Below are positions 1 to 6,360 of a stretch of DNA of 8,623 nucleotides, piece by piece (position 1 is the stretch's first letter; each line of letters starts with the position of its first letter). The stretch is taken from the NCBI GenBank assembly GCA_934215405.1, contig CAKPZU010000094.1, positions 1 to 8,623 of the forward strand, given 5' to 3'. The notes below the pieces were generated by a model. The model was given only the letters and a program-made list of their open reading frames with translations, did no database searches and was not told the DNA's origin. The stretch is from an uncultured Bacilli bacterium (GTDB lineage: Bacteria; Bacillota_I; Bacilli_A; RFN20; CAG-631). A program made the position numbers and the translations under genes.

Positions 1-2
1 TT

Positions 3-73
3 CCCACAGTTTATTTTAAAGTTTTTTTTAACTTTTTTCGGCTCCCCACAAAAACCCACAGTTTATTTTAAAG
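3..73. repeat. Pair of 19-nt direct repeats, 52 nt apart
   Basis: The 19-mer beginning CCCACAGTTTATTTT occurs exactly at 3-21 and again at 55-73. A third, partial CCCACA lies at 45-50 between them. The second copy runs straight into the hairpin region that follows the acetyltransferase-like gene. The window starts just before the first copy, so the repeat could continue to the left. With only two copies the nature of the repeat is unknown. Confidence 0.6.
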
Positions 74-115
74 AGCCATTATTGATATGAAAATGGCTCT
101 CAATAAATGAGAGCC
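72..115 (-). terminator. Overlapping alternative hairpins after the CAT-like gene, probable terminator
   Basis: On the minus strand the G of the TAG stop codon opens a perfect 7-bp stem (109-115 with 95-101, 7-nt loop), followed by ATTTTC. The same 95-100 block can instead pair with 72-77 as part of a 9-bp stem (92-100 with 72-80), followed by TTTAAAAT. The two folds exclude each other. Both T-runs are weak, so termination efficiency is uncertain, but the position right after the last gene of the operon fits a 3' end. On the plus strand there is no T-run after either hairpin. Confidence 0.55.
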
Positions 116-771
116 TATTCTATATATTGTTCAACATTATCAAGCATTTCTTGTACCTTTAAAAATGCCTTTGATAATGGATATCCATCTACTAATGAAT
201 GATTAACTGTAATGTTTAATTTAATAGTAACATTACCATTTTCATGGATATGATATTTATTCCAGCAAATACGAGGAACAGATGAAGAAGATGGATTATC
301 GTTAGGTAATGGATGTGACATATTATCATATTCAAGCCAAGGAATACAAGTTATATAAAACTCATTATAGGTGTTATCATCATTATACTGATCCTTAACT
401 TTTTCTTGTAATTTTGCTTTTTCAATTACCTCATGTGCTTCTTTATAAAACTCTTTATAGTCAAAGCACATATTATTATAGCAATTTTCAAACACTCCGG
501 CCTTTGTCATTACAACGTAGGCTGGGTTTATAATTTCGTGTAAAACTACCTCACCATTAACAATTCTTAAACGCATTTCTTCAATTTGATTCAAAGCATA
601 TGTAACTATATAAAGCATATTAATGAAAAAAGAAGTTTTAGTCTTTTTTGTTAAATTATATAGTTTTGTAATGTTCATCGTTACATCAAAACCATAGCAA
701 GGATTTGAAAATGTTGAAAACCAATTAAATGCAGATTTTCTATTCCAATTGCTTACATCTATTTTTTTCAT
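115..771 (-). CDS. Chloramphenicol acetyltransferase-fold protein (CatA-like acyltransferase)
   Basis: The 218 residues match the usual CatA length. The order of motifs follows the family from end to end: an N-terminal W..R..F block, a Cys-Tyr near residues 25-26, the EMRLR segment (65-69) where CatA has EFRMA, an NPAYVV stretch (82-87), FYITCIPW (138-145), and the C-terminal HSLVDG (191-196), which is the HxxxDG acyl-transfer motif with catalytic His191 and Asp195. Typical resistance enzymes have two histidines here (HHAVCDG), but this one has Asn190 before His191. The two serines after PW in CatA are replaced by Glu147 and Asn150. The acetyl-CoA chemistry therefore looks kept while the acceptor pocket has changed, and chloramphenicol resistance should not be assumed. 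The ATG at 771 lies one base after the TGA of the second permease, and an AAAGGA about 10 nt upstream sits inside that permease gene. It is thus the last cistron of a nucleoside-importer operon. The substrate is unknown. Confidence 0.85.
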   Translation of the reverse strand: MKKIDVSNWNRKSAFNWFSTFSNPCYGFDVTMNITKLYNLTKKTKTSFFINMLYIVTYALNQIEEMRLRIVNGEVVLHEIINPAYVVMTKAGVFENCYNNMCFDYKEFYKEAHEVIEKAKLQEKVKDQYNDDNTYNEFYITCIPWLEYDNMSHPLPNDNPSSSSVPRICWNKYHIHENGNVTIKLNITVNHSLVDGYPLSKAFLKVQEMLDNVEQYIE

Positions 772-772
772 A

Positions 773-1681
773 TCATCGTTGTCCTTTATCGTAAGGTATT
801 CCTTCAGCTTTTGGAGCCTTTGAATTCTTTGAAGTTAAAGCTAAGACAACCATACATACAACATATGGTAGCATCTTATAAACGAATGTAGGTATTCCAA
901 ATTTTCCTGCATAAAGTAAAGATAATGTTTGGAAAAAGCCAAATAATAAAGCAGAAGCAAAAATTCTAATTGGCTTCCATTGGCCAAAAATCATAACTGC
1001 TAGTGCTAAAAATCCAAATCCTACAACTCCGTTTTTAAAATCCCATAGGCTGGCCGATTGCACAACATATGCAAAGCCACCAAGGCCACCAAGGACTCCG
1101 GAAATACATACTCCTAAATAACGATTCTTATAAACATCTATACCAACAGAGGCTGCAGCCTGTGGATGCTCACCACAAGCCATTAAATGTAAGCCTTGCT
1201 TCATTTTATATAAGAATATATAGCTAATTGCCACTATGACTACCATTAATATTAAGAATATATATATACTTATTTTCCCAGAAAAAATAGTATATAATTC
1301 AGGTAAATATTCTATTTGGGAAGATGTTGTTCCAGTATATTTTCTTGCAAGGACTACTGCTAAAGCTGTACTCATAATGTTTAATGCAGTTCCTGTTATT
1401 GTTTGATCAGCCTTAAAGCGAATACATGCAACACCAAGAAGCATAGAAAACAAACAGCCAGCAGCCATTGCACATAAAAGAGAAATAATTACATTTAAAA
1501 AACCTGGCGCATTAACCTTAGAAAGAGCTGAACTAGCAACTGCTCCAGCTAATGCTCCAATAACCATTATACCTTCAAGCCCTAAATTAATAATACCGCT
1601 TCGTTCAGAAAACATACCGCCTAGTGCAACTAAAGTTAATACAGTAGTAAATATTATTGTATAAGTAATTAATTGTGCCAT
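773..1681 (-). CDS. nupQ: Nucleoside ABC transporter permease, NupQ-type
   Basis: This is one of two membrane subunits of a BMP-family nucleoside importer. The protein has 302 residues with eight or nine hydrophobic segments. It carries the family hallmark near the N-terminus, roughly GGMFSERSGIINLGLEGIMV (residues 21-40), which marks the shorter permease of the pair, related to B. subtilis NupQ (YufQ) and to the branched-chain amino acid/ribose permease superfamily. A cytoplasmic loop with a MACGEHPQAAASVGID-like stretch about two thirds along fits the ATPase-coupling region. The start ATG shares one base with the stop of the upstream permease (TAATG), with an AGGAGG about 10 nt before it, so translation is coupled. 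The gene ends in TGA one base before the acetyltransferase-like gene. Nucleoside specificity is inferred from the family. Confidence 0.93.
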   Translation of the reverse strand: MAQLITYTIIFTTVLTLVALGGMFSERSGIINLGLEGIMVIGALAGAVASSALSKVNAPGFLNVIISLLCAMAAGCLFSMLLGVACIRFKADQTITGTALNIMSTALAVVLARKYTGTTSSQIEYLPELYTIFSGKISIYIFLILMVVIVAISYIFLYKMKQGLHLMACGEHPQAAASVGIDVYKNRYLGVCISGVLGGLGGFAYVVQSASLWDFKNGVVGFGFLALAVMIFGQWKPIRIFASALLFGFFQTLSLLYAGKFGIPTFVYKMLPYVVCMVVLALTSKNSKAPKAEGIPYDKGQR

Positions 1682-2829
1682 TATTTAACTTCCTCCTGTA
1701 TTTTTTTTATTTCAAGAATCTTTTCCTCTTGTTGCTTTTTTGCTTGTCTTTTATTAATAATGCTTTTAATGAATAAAGAGAAAGCACATAGATAAATAAT
1801 TATTGCTGCAATTAAATCGCCAATTTCTTTTGGATAATAGTTTGTATCTAAATATCCACCAGCAACTGTAATATGTGTAATTAATAAAGATGATACAATT
1901 GCGCCTATTGGATTTAAGCCTCCTAAGAAAGCTGCTGCAATACCATTAAAGCCAACGCTTGGTAATGTGGCAGTATTTTTGGTTGCAGAATAAATTTCCA
2001 TTCCAGTTAAGTAAAAGCATCCAGCTGCAATTCCAGCAAGTGCCCCTGCTATTGCCATTGTCAAAATAATATTTTTCTTATAACTCATACCTGCATATTT
2101 AGCAGCGTCCTTATTGTGGCCAGTAGCTTTAATTTCATAGCCAAATTTTGTTTTTGTTAAAATAATTTGAATAAGTATTGCCAATATAATGGCAACAAAT
2201 ACTGCTATAGTTACATATGAAAATCCATCAAATATTTTATTGCTGCCTAAATTTGGAAGCAAAGCCTTTGTTGGAAGTGGATAGCATTCTGATAGTTTTG
2301 CATTATACATAATATTTGCCTCGCCACCAGCCACATAATTTAATATGTGTAAGCCAATCCAGTTAAACATTATTGAGGTAATTACTTCATTAACGTTCAA
2401 AAATGCTTTAAATATACCTGGAATTATACCCCACAATGCTCCGCCAATTGCAGATAAAATTAAGCATACATACCATGGCGCTTTAAAAGCAAATGCACCA
2501 AGTAGAGCAAACATTGTTCCCATTACATATTGACCTGGGGCTCCAATATTAAATAATCCACACTTATATGCAAAAATAATTGATAAGCTACACAATAGTA
2601 ATGGTATAGAATTAGTGATAACCTCACCAACACCTTTTTTCCATTTAGCATGATTAAAGCCACCCTTAAAAATAGCAGCAATAGCAATTGGTGAGTTTTC
2701 AGCATTAACAATTACAATAATAATAATTCCACATACTAAGCCTAATGCTACACATATCAATGATGAAAGAAAATCTTTAAAACCATCTGATTTAAAAAAG
2801 CGAGAGATTAGCTGCTTTACATTACTCAT
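1681..2829 (-). CDS. nupP: Nucleoside ABC transporter permease, NupP-type
   Basis: This is the longer membrane subunit of the importer, 382 residues with the start chosen here. An N-terminal membrane anchor is followed by the family hallmark AYKCGLFNIGAPGQYVMG near residue 90. Most relatives I recall have an acidic residue (GxEGQ) where this protein has Pro (GAPGQ). Further helices follow, with a coupling loop around KATGHNKDAAKYAGM and a charged Lys/Glu-rich C-terminal tail. An in-frame GTG lies three codons upstream at 2838, but the ATG at 2829 is preferred because AGGTGA stands five bases before it. The GTG falls inside that ribosome binding site. The gene then overlaps the end of the ATPase gene by 8 bp (ATGAGTAA), a usual arrangement for translational coupling. 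It pairs with the next permease to form the channel. Confidence 0.93.
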   Translation of the reverse strand: MSNVKQLISRFFKSDGFKDFLSSLICVALGLVCGIIIIVIVNAENSPIAIAAIFKGGFNHAKWKKGVGEVITNSIPLLLCSLSIIFAYKCGLFNIGAPGQYVMGTMFALLGAFAFKAPWYVCLILSAIGGALWGIIPGIFKAFLNVNEVITSIMFNWIGLHILNYVAGGEANIMYNAKLSECYPLPTKALLPNLGSNKIFDGFSYVTIAVFVAIILAILIQIILTKTKFGYEIKATGHNKDAAKYAGMSYKKNIILTMAIAGALAGIAAGCFYLTGMEIYSATKNTATLPSVGFNGIAAAFLGGLNPIGAIVSSLLITHITVAGGYLDTNYYPKEIGDLIAAIIIYLCAFSLFIKSIINKRQAKKQQEEKILEIKKIQEEVK

Positions 2830-4360
2830 GTTTATCACCTACATTTCTTTTAGCACCAGCCATGTATAGCCCTAGCTCTTGTGCTGTAGTTTCTTTAGGA
2901 TTCAAATTACCAACAATTTCACCCTCATACATTACCAAAATTCTATCCGCTAGGCTCATTACCTCATCAAGTTCAAATGACACAAGTAAAACGCCTTTTC
3001 CTTTATTTCTTTGCTCAACAATTTTTTTATGAACATATTCAATGGCTCCAACATCTAAGCCTCTAGTTGGTTGAACTGCAATTAATAAATCAGGATTTTT
3101 GTCAATCTCACGAGCAATAATTGCTTTTTGTTGATTTCCACCAGACATTGAGCGTGTTAAGGTAATTGGACCTTGGCCACTTCTAACATCGTATTGCTCA
3201 ATTAATCTTTCAGCATATTTTCTAACATTGCCCTTTTTTATAAAACCATATTTTACAAAATCATCCTCATAATATCTTTGTAAAATTAAGTTATTTTCCA
3301 AAGAATAGTCTAAAACTAAGCCATGCTTATGCCTATCCTCTGGAATATGACTCATACCCATTGCTAATTTTTCACGAATTTTTTTATGTGTTATATCGAC
3401 ATTTTTAAATAAAATTCTTCCACTTTTTATTCTTTCAAGGCCTGTTAAGCCATAAACAAATTCTGTTTGGCCATTTCCATCAATTCCGGCAATACATACA
3501 ATTTCTCCACCATGTACTTGGAATGAAACATTTTTAACTGCATTTCCTTTATGCGCATGAGATGCTATAGTGACATTTTCAACATCAAGGATAGCTTCAG
3601 TTTGTACTATATCTTCTTTTTCAACATTTAAATTGACCTTTCTACCAACCATCATTTCTGATAATTCATCTTTTGTAGTATCACTTATATTTACGGTACC
3701 GATATATTTTCCTTTTCTTAAAACGCTACATCTATCAGCAACTGCCATAATTTCATTTAATTTATGAGTAATGAATAAAATTGATTTACCTTCCTTGGCT
3801 AAATTTTTCATAATTTGCATTAACTCAGTAATTTCTTGTGGTGTTAATACTGCAGTTGGCTCATCAAAAATTAAAACATCATTATCACGATAAAGCATTT
3901 TTAAAATTTCTACTCTTTGTTGCATCCCAACAGAAATATCATCAACCTTTGCATCAGGTTCAATTTCAAGTCCATATTGCTTTGATAGCTTAAGGATTTT
4001 CTCTTTTGCAAGATTTCTTTCTATTAAGCCATATTTTGTTGGCTCACATCCTAAAATAATATTATCCAAAACGCTAAAAACCCCAACTAATTTAAAATGC
4101 TGGTGAACCATTCCTATATGCAAATTAGTTGCATCATTAGGAGAAGTAATTGATACAATTTCACCATCTTTTTTTATAACGCCTTCTTCAGGTTGATAAA
4201 GCCCAAAAAGAACACTCATTAGTGTTGATTTACCAGCGCCATTTTCACCAAGTAAAGCATGAATTTCACCTTTTTTCAATTGAAGAGAAATATTATCATT
4301 GGCAACAATACCAGGAAATTTCTTGGTAATATTAAGCATTTCTATTACATATTCACTCAT
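2822..4360 (-). CDS. nupO: Nucleoside ABC transporter, double ATP-binding subunit (NupO-type)
   Basis: This 512-residue protein contains two fused ATPase domains and powers the BMP-type importer from the cytoplasmic face. Domain 1 has Walker A GENGAGKST (38-46), Q-loop Gln87, a reduced signature ISVGMQQR (142-149), Walker B DVLIFDEPT (161-169) and a switch His in FITHKLNE. Domain 2 has a Walker A-like GIDGNGQTE lacking the lysine, a full signature SMSGGNQQK, and a Walker B ending in QPTRGLD where Gln replaces the catalytic Glu. This asymmetry, with domain 2 lacking the Walker lysine and glutamate, is normal in sugar/nucleoside ATPases of the RbsA/MglA/NupO kind and is not a sign of decay. The ATG at 4360 has AAAGGCGG seven bases upstream. 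The gene has its own promoter and is separated from the receptor gene by a terminator. Its 3' end overlaps the first permease. Confidence 0.95.
   Translation of the reverse strand: MSEYVIEMLNITKKFPGIVANDNISLQLKKGEIHALLGENGAGKSTLMSVLFGLYQPEEGVIKKDGEIVSITSPNDATNLHIGMVHQHFKLVGVFSVLDNIILGCEPTKYGLIERNLAKEKILKLSKQYGLEIEPDAKVDDISVGMQQRVEILKMLYRDNDVLIFDEPTAVLTPQEITELMQIMKNLAKEGKSILFITHKLNEIMAVADRCSVLRKGKYIGTVNISDTTKDELSEMMVGRKVNLNVEKEDIVQTEAILDVENVTIASHAHKGNAVKNVSFQVHGGEIVCIAGIDGNGQTEFVYGLTGLERIKSGRILFKNVDITHKKIREKLAMGMSHIPEDRHKHGLVLDYSLENNLILQRYYEDDFVKYGFIKKGNVRKYAERLIEQYDVRSGQGPITLTRSMSGGNQQKAIIAREIDKNPDLLIAVQPTRGLDVGAIEYVHKKIVEQRNKGKGVLLVSFELDEVMSLADRILVMYEGEIVGNLNPKETTAQELGLYMAGAKRNVGDKHE
2834..2840 (-). 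promoter_or_regulatory. Ribosome binding site deciding the NupP start
   Basis: AGGTGAT on the minus strand ends a few bases before the ATG at 2829. The alternative GTG at 2838 lies within it and has no ribosome binding site of its own. Confidence 0.65.
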
Positions 4361-4382
4361 AATTTATCCGCCTTTATTTATC

Positions 4383-4419
4383 TATTGCTATTATAACATA
4401 TAATTATTAAAAATGAAAA
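4383..4419 (-). promoter_or_regulatory. Promoter for the ATPase-permease-permease-CAT-like transcript
   Basis: On the minus strand an extended -10, TGTTATAAT (TATAAT at 4395-4390), lies 18 nt after a weak -35, TTTTCA (4419-4414). Transcription would start near 4383, leaving a leader of about 22 nt before the ATG at 4360. It sits just downstream of the receptor-gene terminator, which makes a separate promoter sensible. Confidence 0.6.
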
Positions 4420-4454
4420 AGATTATTAAATTTATTACAATCGTTTTCACACCC

Positions 4455-4487
4455 AAAAAAAATAGGGAGAAGCATTTGCTCTCCCTA
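4455..4487 (-). terminator. Intrinsic terminator after the receptor gene
   Basis: On the minus strand an 8-bp perfect stem (4480-4487 with 4463-4470, 9-nt loop, which can be extended with a one-base bulge) is followed almost at once by eight T residues (4462-4455). This is a textbook intrinsic terminator about 60 nt after the receptor stop codon. It would give more receptor than ATPase and permease transcript. Confidence 0.88.
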
Positions 4488-4547
4488 ATAATTTCACTTT
4501 GAATTAAATCAATTAATTTTTTTAATTAATGCTATTTTAATAGGAAA

Positions 4548-5705
4548 TTACTTAATTGATCCACCAGCGTTATCATTTTTAATAGTGATTTTTGTACCAA
4601 CTACTAAATCAGCAACTGCCTTTGTTGTATCATTATTAACAATAATCTTACCATCTCTAATTTCTTTAATTACAGCATCATAATCAGTTAAAGTGAAGTT
4701 TTTCATTGACCAAGTATCACGAGGTAAGCCAACATATTCTTTTGTAGAATCAGACTTTAAGCCATAAGTTAATACTTTTCCACCATTTTTCCATTCAGAA
4801 TAGAATTCATCAAGACAAGTAACAGTAGCATCTGTTAAGCCTTTCATTGCTGAAGTTAAAACTGGAACATCCTTAACAACTTTACTTTGGTCACTATCAA
4901 CACCAATTAATTTACAGCCATCTTTGCCCTTCATAGCATCAACTGCTGAAGCATAAATTCCGCCACCACATGCAAAGATTGTTTGGCAACCTTCAGAAAC
5001 CCATTTTTCCATAGAAGCCTTTACTTCTGCTGCAGGACTAAATGTTCCACCATATACATACCATAAATCAATGTTAACATCTTTTTTATTTGCTGCATCA
5101 GCAATACCTTGAACATAGCCATAGCCATAGCGTTGAACTGCAGGAACTGCCATACCGCCTAAGAATCCAAGCTTAGTTTCTCCATCCATAACTGCTGCAT
5201 AACCAGCTAAATATCCAGCTTCTTCTTCTTGGAATACTACTGAAACAACATTTTCACCAACGTGTGGCTTATTATTCTCATCAAGTAAGCCAGCTTGTGA
5301 ACCTTTATCATCATGCTTATAGAAAGCATCGTGGATATCAAATTCAGATACATCAAGAGCAATAAATTTAACATCCTTATATTCATCTTGAACATCGTGG
5401 ATTGCACCAGCAAATGCAAAACCTGGCATTACAACTACTTTAGCGCCACTTTTAATTGCTTGTTCAATTTTAGCAACTCTTGCAGCAGTAGAGTCTCCAG
5501 ATGGCTTATAATAAGCATATGTCTTATTATTCTTTGTTGCATAATCCTTTACAGCTTCCCAAGTAGTTTGGTTAAATGATTGGTCAGTGATATCTCCATA
5601 GTCAGTAATCATAGCGATTTCATAAGTCTTCTCACCACAAGAAGATAAACCAGTTAAAGCACCAAAACTAAGTAAAGCAGATAAAACTAATAGATTTTTT
5701 TTCAT
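4548..5705 (-). CDS. bmpA: BMP-family nucleoside-binding lipoprotein
   Basis: This is the extracellular substrate receptor of the importer, anchored to the membrane by lipid. The 385-residue precursor has a Lys-Lys start, a hydrophobic segment and a lipobox, Leu20-Ser-Ser-Cys23, so Cys23 should be the lipidated first residue of the mature protein. The body follows the BMP/PnrA family: GDITDQSFNQ (37-46), a VVMPGFAF segment, QEEEAGYLAGYAA, a GFLGGMAVPAVQRYGYGY stretch, an ACGGGIY turn and GVDSDQS. The family includes Treponema PnrA (purine nucleosides) and B. subtilis NupN (guanosine). The aspartates and aromatic residues of those motifs line the nucleoside pocket in characterised members. The length is slightly above typical because of a C-terminal extension. 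AAAGGAG lies 13 nt before the ATG, a rather long spacing, but no better start is available because the signal peptide begins here. It has its own promoter and a terminator behind it. The exact nucleoside is not readable. Confidence 0.94.
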   Translation of the reverse strand: MKKNLLVLSALLSFGALTGLSSCGEKTYEIAMITDYGDITDQSFNQTTWEAVKDYATKNNKTYAYYKPSGDSTAARVAKIEQAIKSGAKVVVMPGFAFAGAIHDVQDEYKDVKFIALDVSEFDIHDAFYKHDDKGSQAGLLDENNKPHVGENVVSVVFQEEEAGYLAGYAAVMDGETKLGFLGGMAVPAVQRYGYGYVQGIADAANKKDVNIDLWYVYGGTFSPAAEVKASMEKWVSEGCQTIFACGGGIYASAVDAMKGKDGCKLIGVDSDQSKVVKDVPVLTSAMKGLTDATVTCLDEFYSEWKNGGKVLTYGLKSDSTKEYVGLPRDTWSMKNFTLTDYDAVIKEIRDGKIIVNNDTTKAVADLVVGTKITIKNDNAGGSIK

Positions 5706-5734
5706 AAATGTTTTGTTTCTCCTTTAGAATTTTG

Positions 5735-5801
5735 AAAAAATTGACTTGTAAATGCAACCAAGCATACCAAATAAGTTTATTAAAGCGCCTAGTTACAAAT
5801 C
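5735..5801 (-). promoter_or_regulatory. Structured 5' leader of the receptor gene, candidate attenuator or riboswitch
   Basis: The transcript from the promoter above should begin near 5808. Six bases later it can form a 9-bp stem (5801-5793 with 5751-5743, one G-U pair), continued by a 6-bp stem with two G-U pairs (5792-5787 with 5763-5758) across a 6-nt bulge (5757-5752). Two bases after the stem come six T residues (5740-5735), so the fold resembles a transcription terminator placed before the coding region. A small competing hairpin (ATGC with GCAT, 5752-5765) uses the bulge and would disrupt the upper stem. I could not match it to the purine, preQ1, PRPP or other riboswitch consensus sequences I know. 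Confidence 0.35.
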
Positions 5802-5807
5802 AAATGT

Positions 5808-5842
5808 CAATAATATTATACAAGATTTATCCACATTTTCAA
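5808..5842 (-). promoter_or_regulatory. Promoter of the receptor gene
   Basis: On the minus strand TTGAAA (5842-5837) is followed after 16 nt by a perfect TATAAT (5820-5815), giving a likely start at the G or A near 5808-5807. A TTGACA just downstream (5810-5805) has no acceptable -10 at the right distance. The spacer holds a DnaA-box sequence, listed separately. Confidence 0.72.
5827..5835 (+). promoter_or_regulatory. Consensus DnaA box within the receptor promoter spacer
   Basis: TTATCCACA on the plus strand is an exact match to the strong bacterial DnaA-box 9-mer. It lies wholly between the -35 and -10 elements of the receptor promoter, where a bound protein would block RNA polymerase. 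A single box with no neighbours argues against an origin. Chance occurrence in AT-rich DNA is possible. Confidence 0.4.
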
Positions 5843-5863
5843 TAGCAAATGAGACTAAATGAC

Positions 5864-6319
5864 TTATTTTTTTATACATTTAACTAATTTTGAGCCGTCA
5901 TAAATAAAATGATAGTTATTTTTTTGATTGTTTTTAATATCATTTATAAAAATTCTTAAATCATCTATTACTCCATAATTTTTTTTATCTAAAATCCAAT
6001 CAATATCTTTAAAATCAATAATTCCTTCATCAATTTTTAGTGGATATTTATTGATATCAAAATCGCTAGGTAGCGATGCAACATAAGCATAAATTAAATC
6101 ATCATCATAATTCCAAGTAGAAATTGATATTAATTCTGCGTCCTTTACATCTATATTGCTTTCCTCTTTAATTTCTCTAATAGCGCACATTAAAGGCGTT
6201 TCATTATCCTCTTTATGTCCTCCAACGCCATTCCACATTCCCATAAATGGTGATTTATTTCTATTAATCATTAAAATTTTATTATCTTTTTTTACAAAGC
6301 ATAAGGTTACTATTGCCAT
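5864..6319 (-). CDS. Nudix hydrolase (MutT-like)
   Basis: This 151-residue cytoplasmic protein has a Nudix box at residues 34-56: Gly34, Glu40, then Arg48-Glu49-Ile-Lys-Glu52-Glu53, the metal-binding helix of pyrophosphohydrolases acting on nucleoside diphosphates linked to another group. The usual Gly near the end of the box is Asn55, a mild departure. The WNGVGGH lead-in (29-35) and the N-terminal MAIVTLCFVKKDNKILMI strand resemble MutT/8-oxo-dGTP diphosphatase-type annotations, but substrate cannot be read from the box. AAGGAAG lies 9 nt before the ATG. The gene starts 41 nt after the stop of the VTT-domain gene, so the two are probably co-transcribed. There is no clear terminator behind it, so some read-through into the receptor gene is possible. 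Confidence 0.9.
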   Translation of the reverse strand: MAIVTLCFVKKDNKILMINRNKSPFMGMWNGVGGHKEDNETPLMCAIREIKEESNIDVKDAELISISTWNYDDDLIYAYVASLPSDFDINKYPLKIDEGIIDFKDIDWILDKKNYGVIDDLRIFINDIKNNQKNNYHFIYDGSKLVKCIKK

Positions 6320-6360
6320 AGTTTGTCACTTCCTTAAGTTAATTATAGCGCATGAATGAT

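Noticed and set aside
18..38. AAAGTT/AACTTT inverted repeat with a T-run, like a plus-strand terminator
   Set aside because: The 6-bp stem has one G-C pair and the loop is all T. No plus-strand gene is visible to end there.
3..73. Possible end of a CRISPR array, from a 19-nt repeat with 33-nt spacing
   Set aside because: Only two copies are visible, the repeat is shorter than usual, it is extremely AT-rich, and no cas gene is in the window.
2822..3600. Second ATPase domain looks broken (no Walker A lysine, Gln instead of the Walker B Glu)
   Set aside because: This asymmetry is normal for the C-terminal half of double-domain sugar/nucleoside ATPases.
4512..4530. AT-only inverted repeat between the receptor stop and its terminator
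   Set aside because: A 7-bp stem of only A-T pairs is weak and expected in such AT-rich DNA. The GC-containing hairpin next to it explains termination.
5313..5579. Plus-strand open frame of 88 codons inside the receptor gene
   Set aside because: It is a shadow of a well-supported BMP-family gene, with no recognisable protein features or start signal.
5782..5810. Alternative receptor promoter from a perfect TTGACA at 5810-5805
   Set aside because: At 17 nt spacing the -10 would be CGCTTT, and other spacings give poor matches. The TTGAAA/TATAAT pair upstream is far better.
5827..5835. Replication origin suggested by a consensus DnaA box
   Set aside because: It is a single box with no cluster, no AT-rich unwinding element with repeats beside it, and no dnaA or dnaN nearby.
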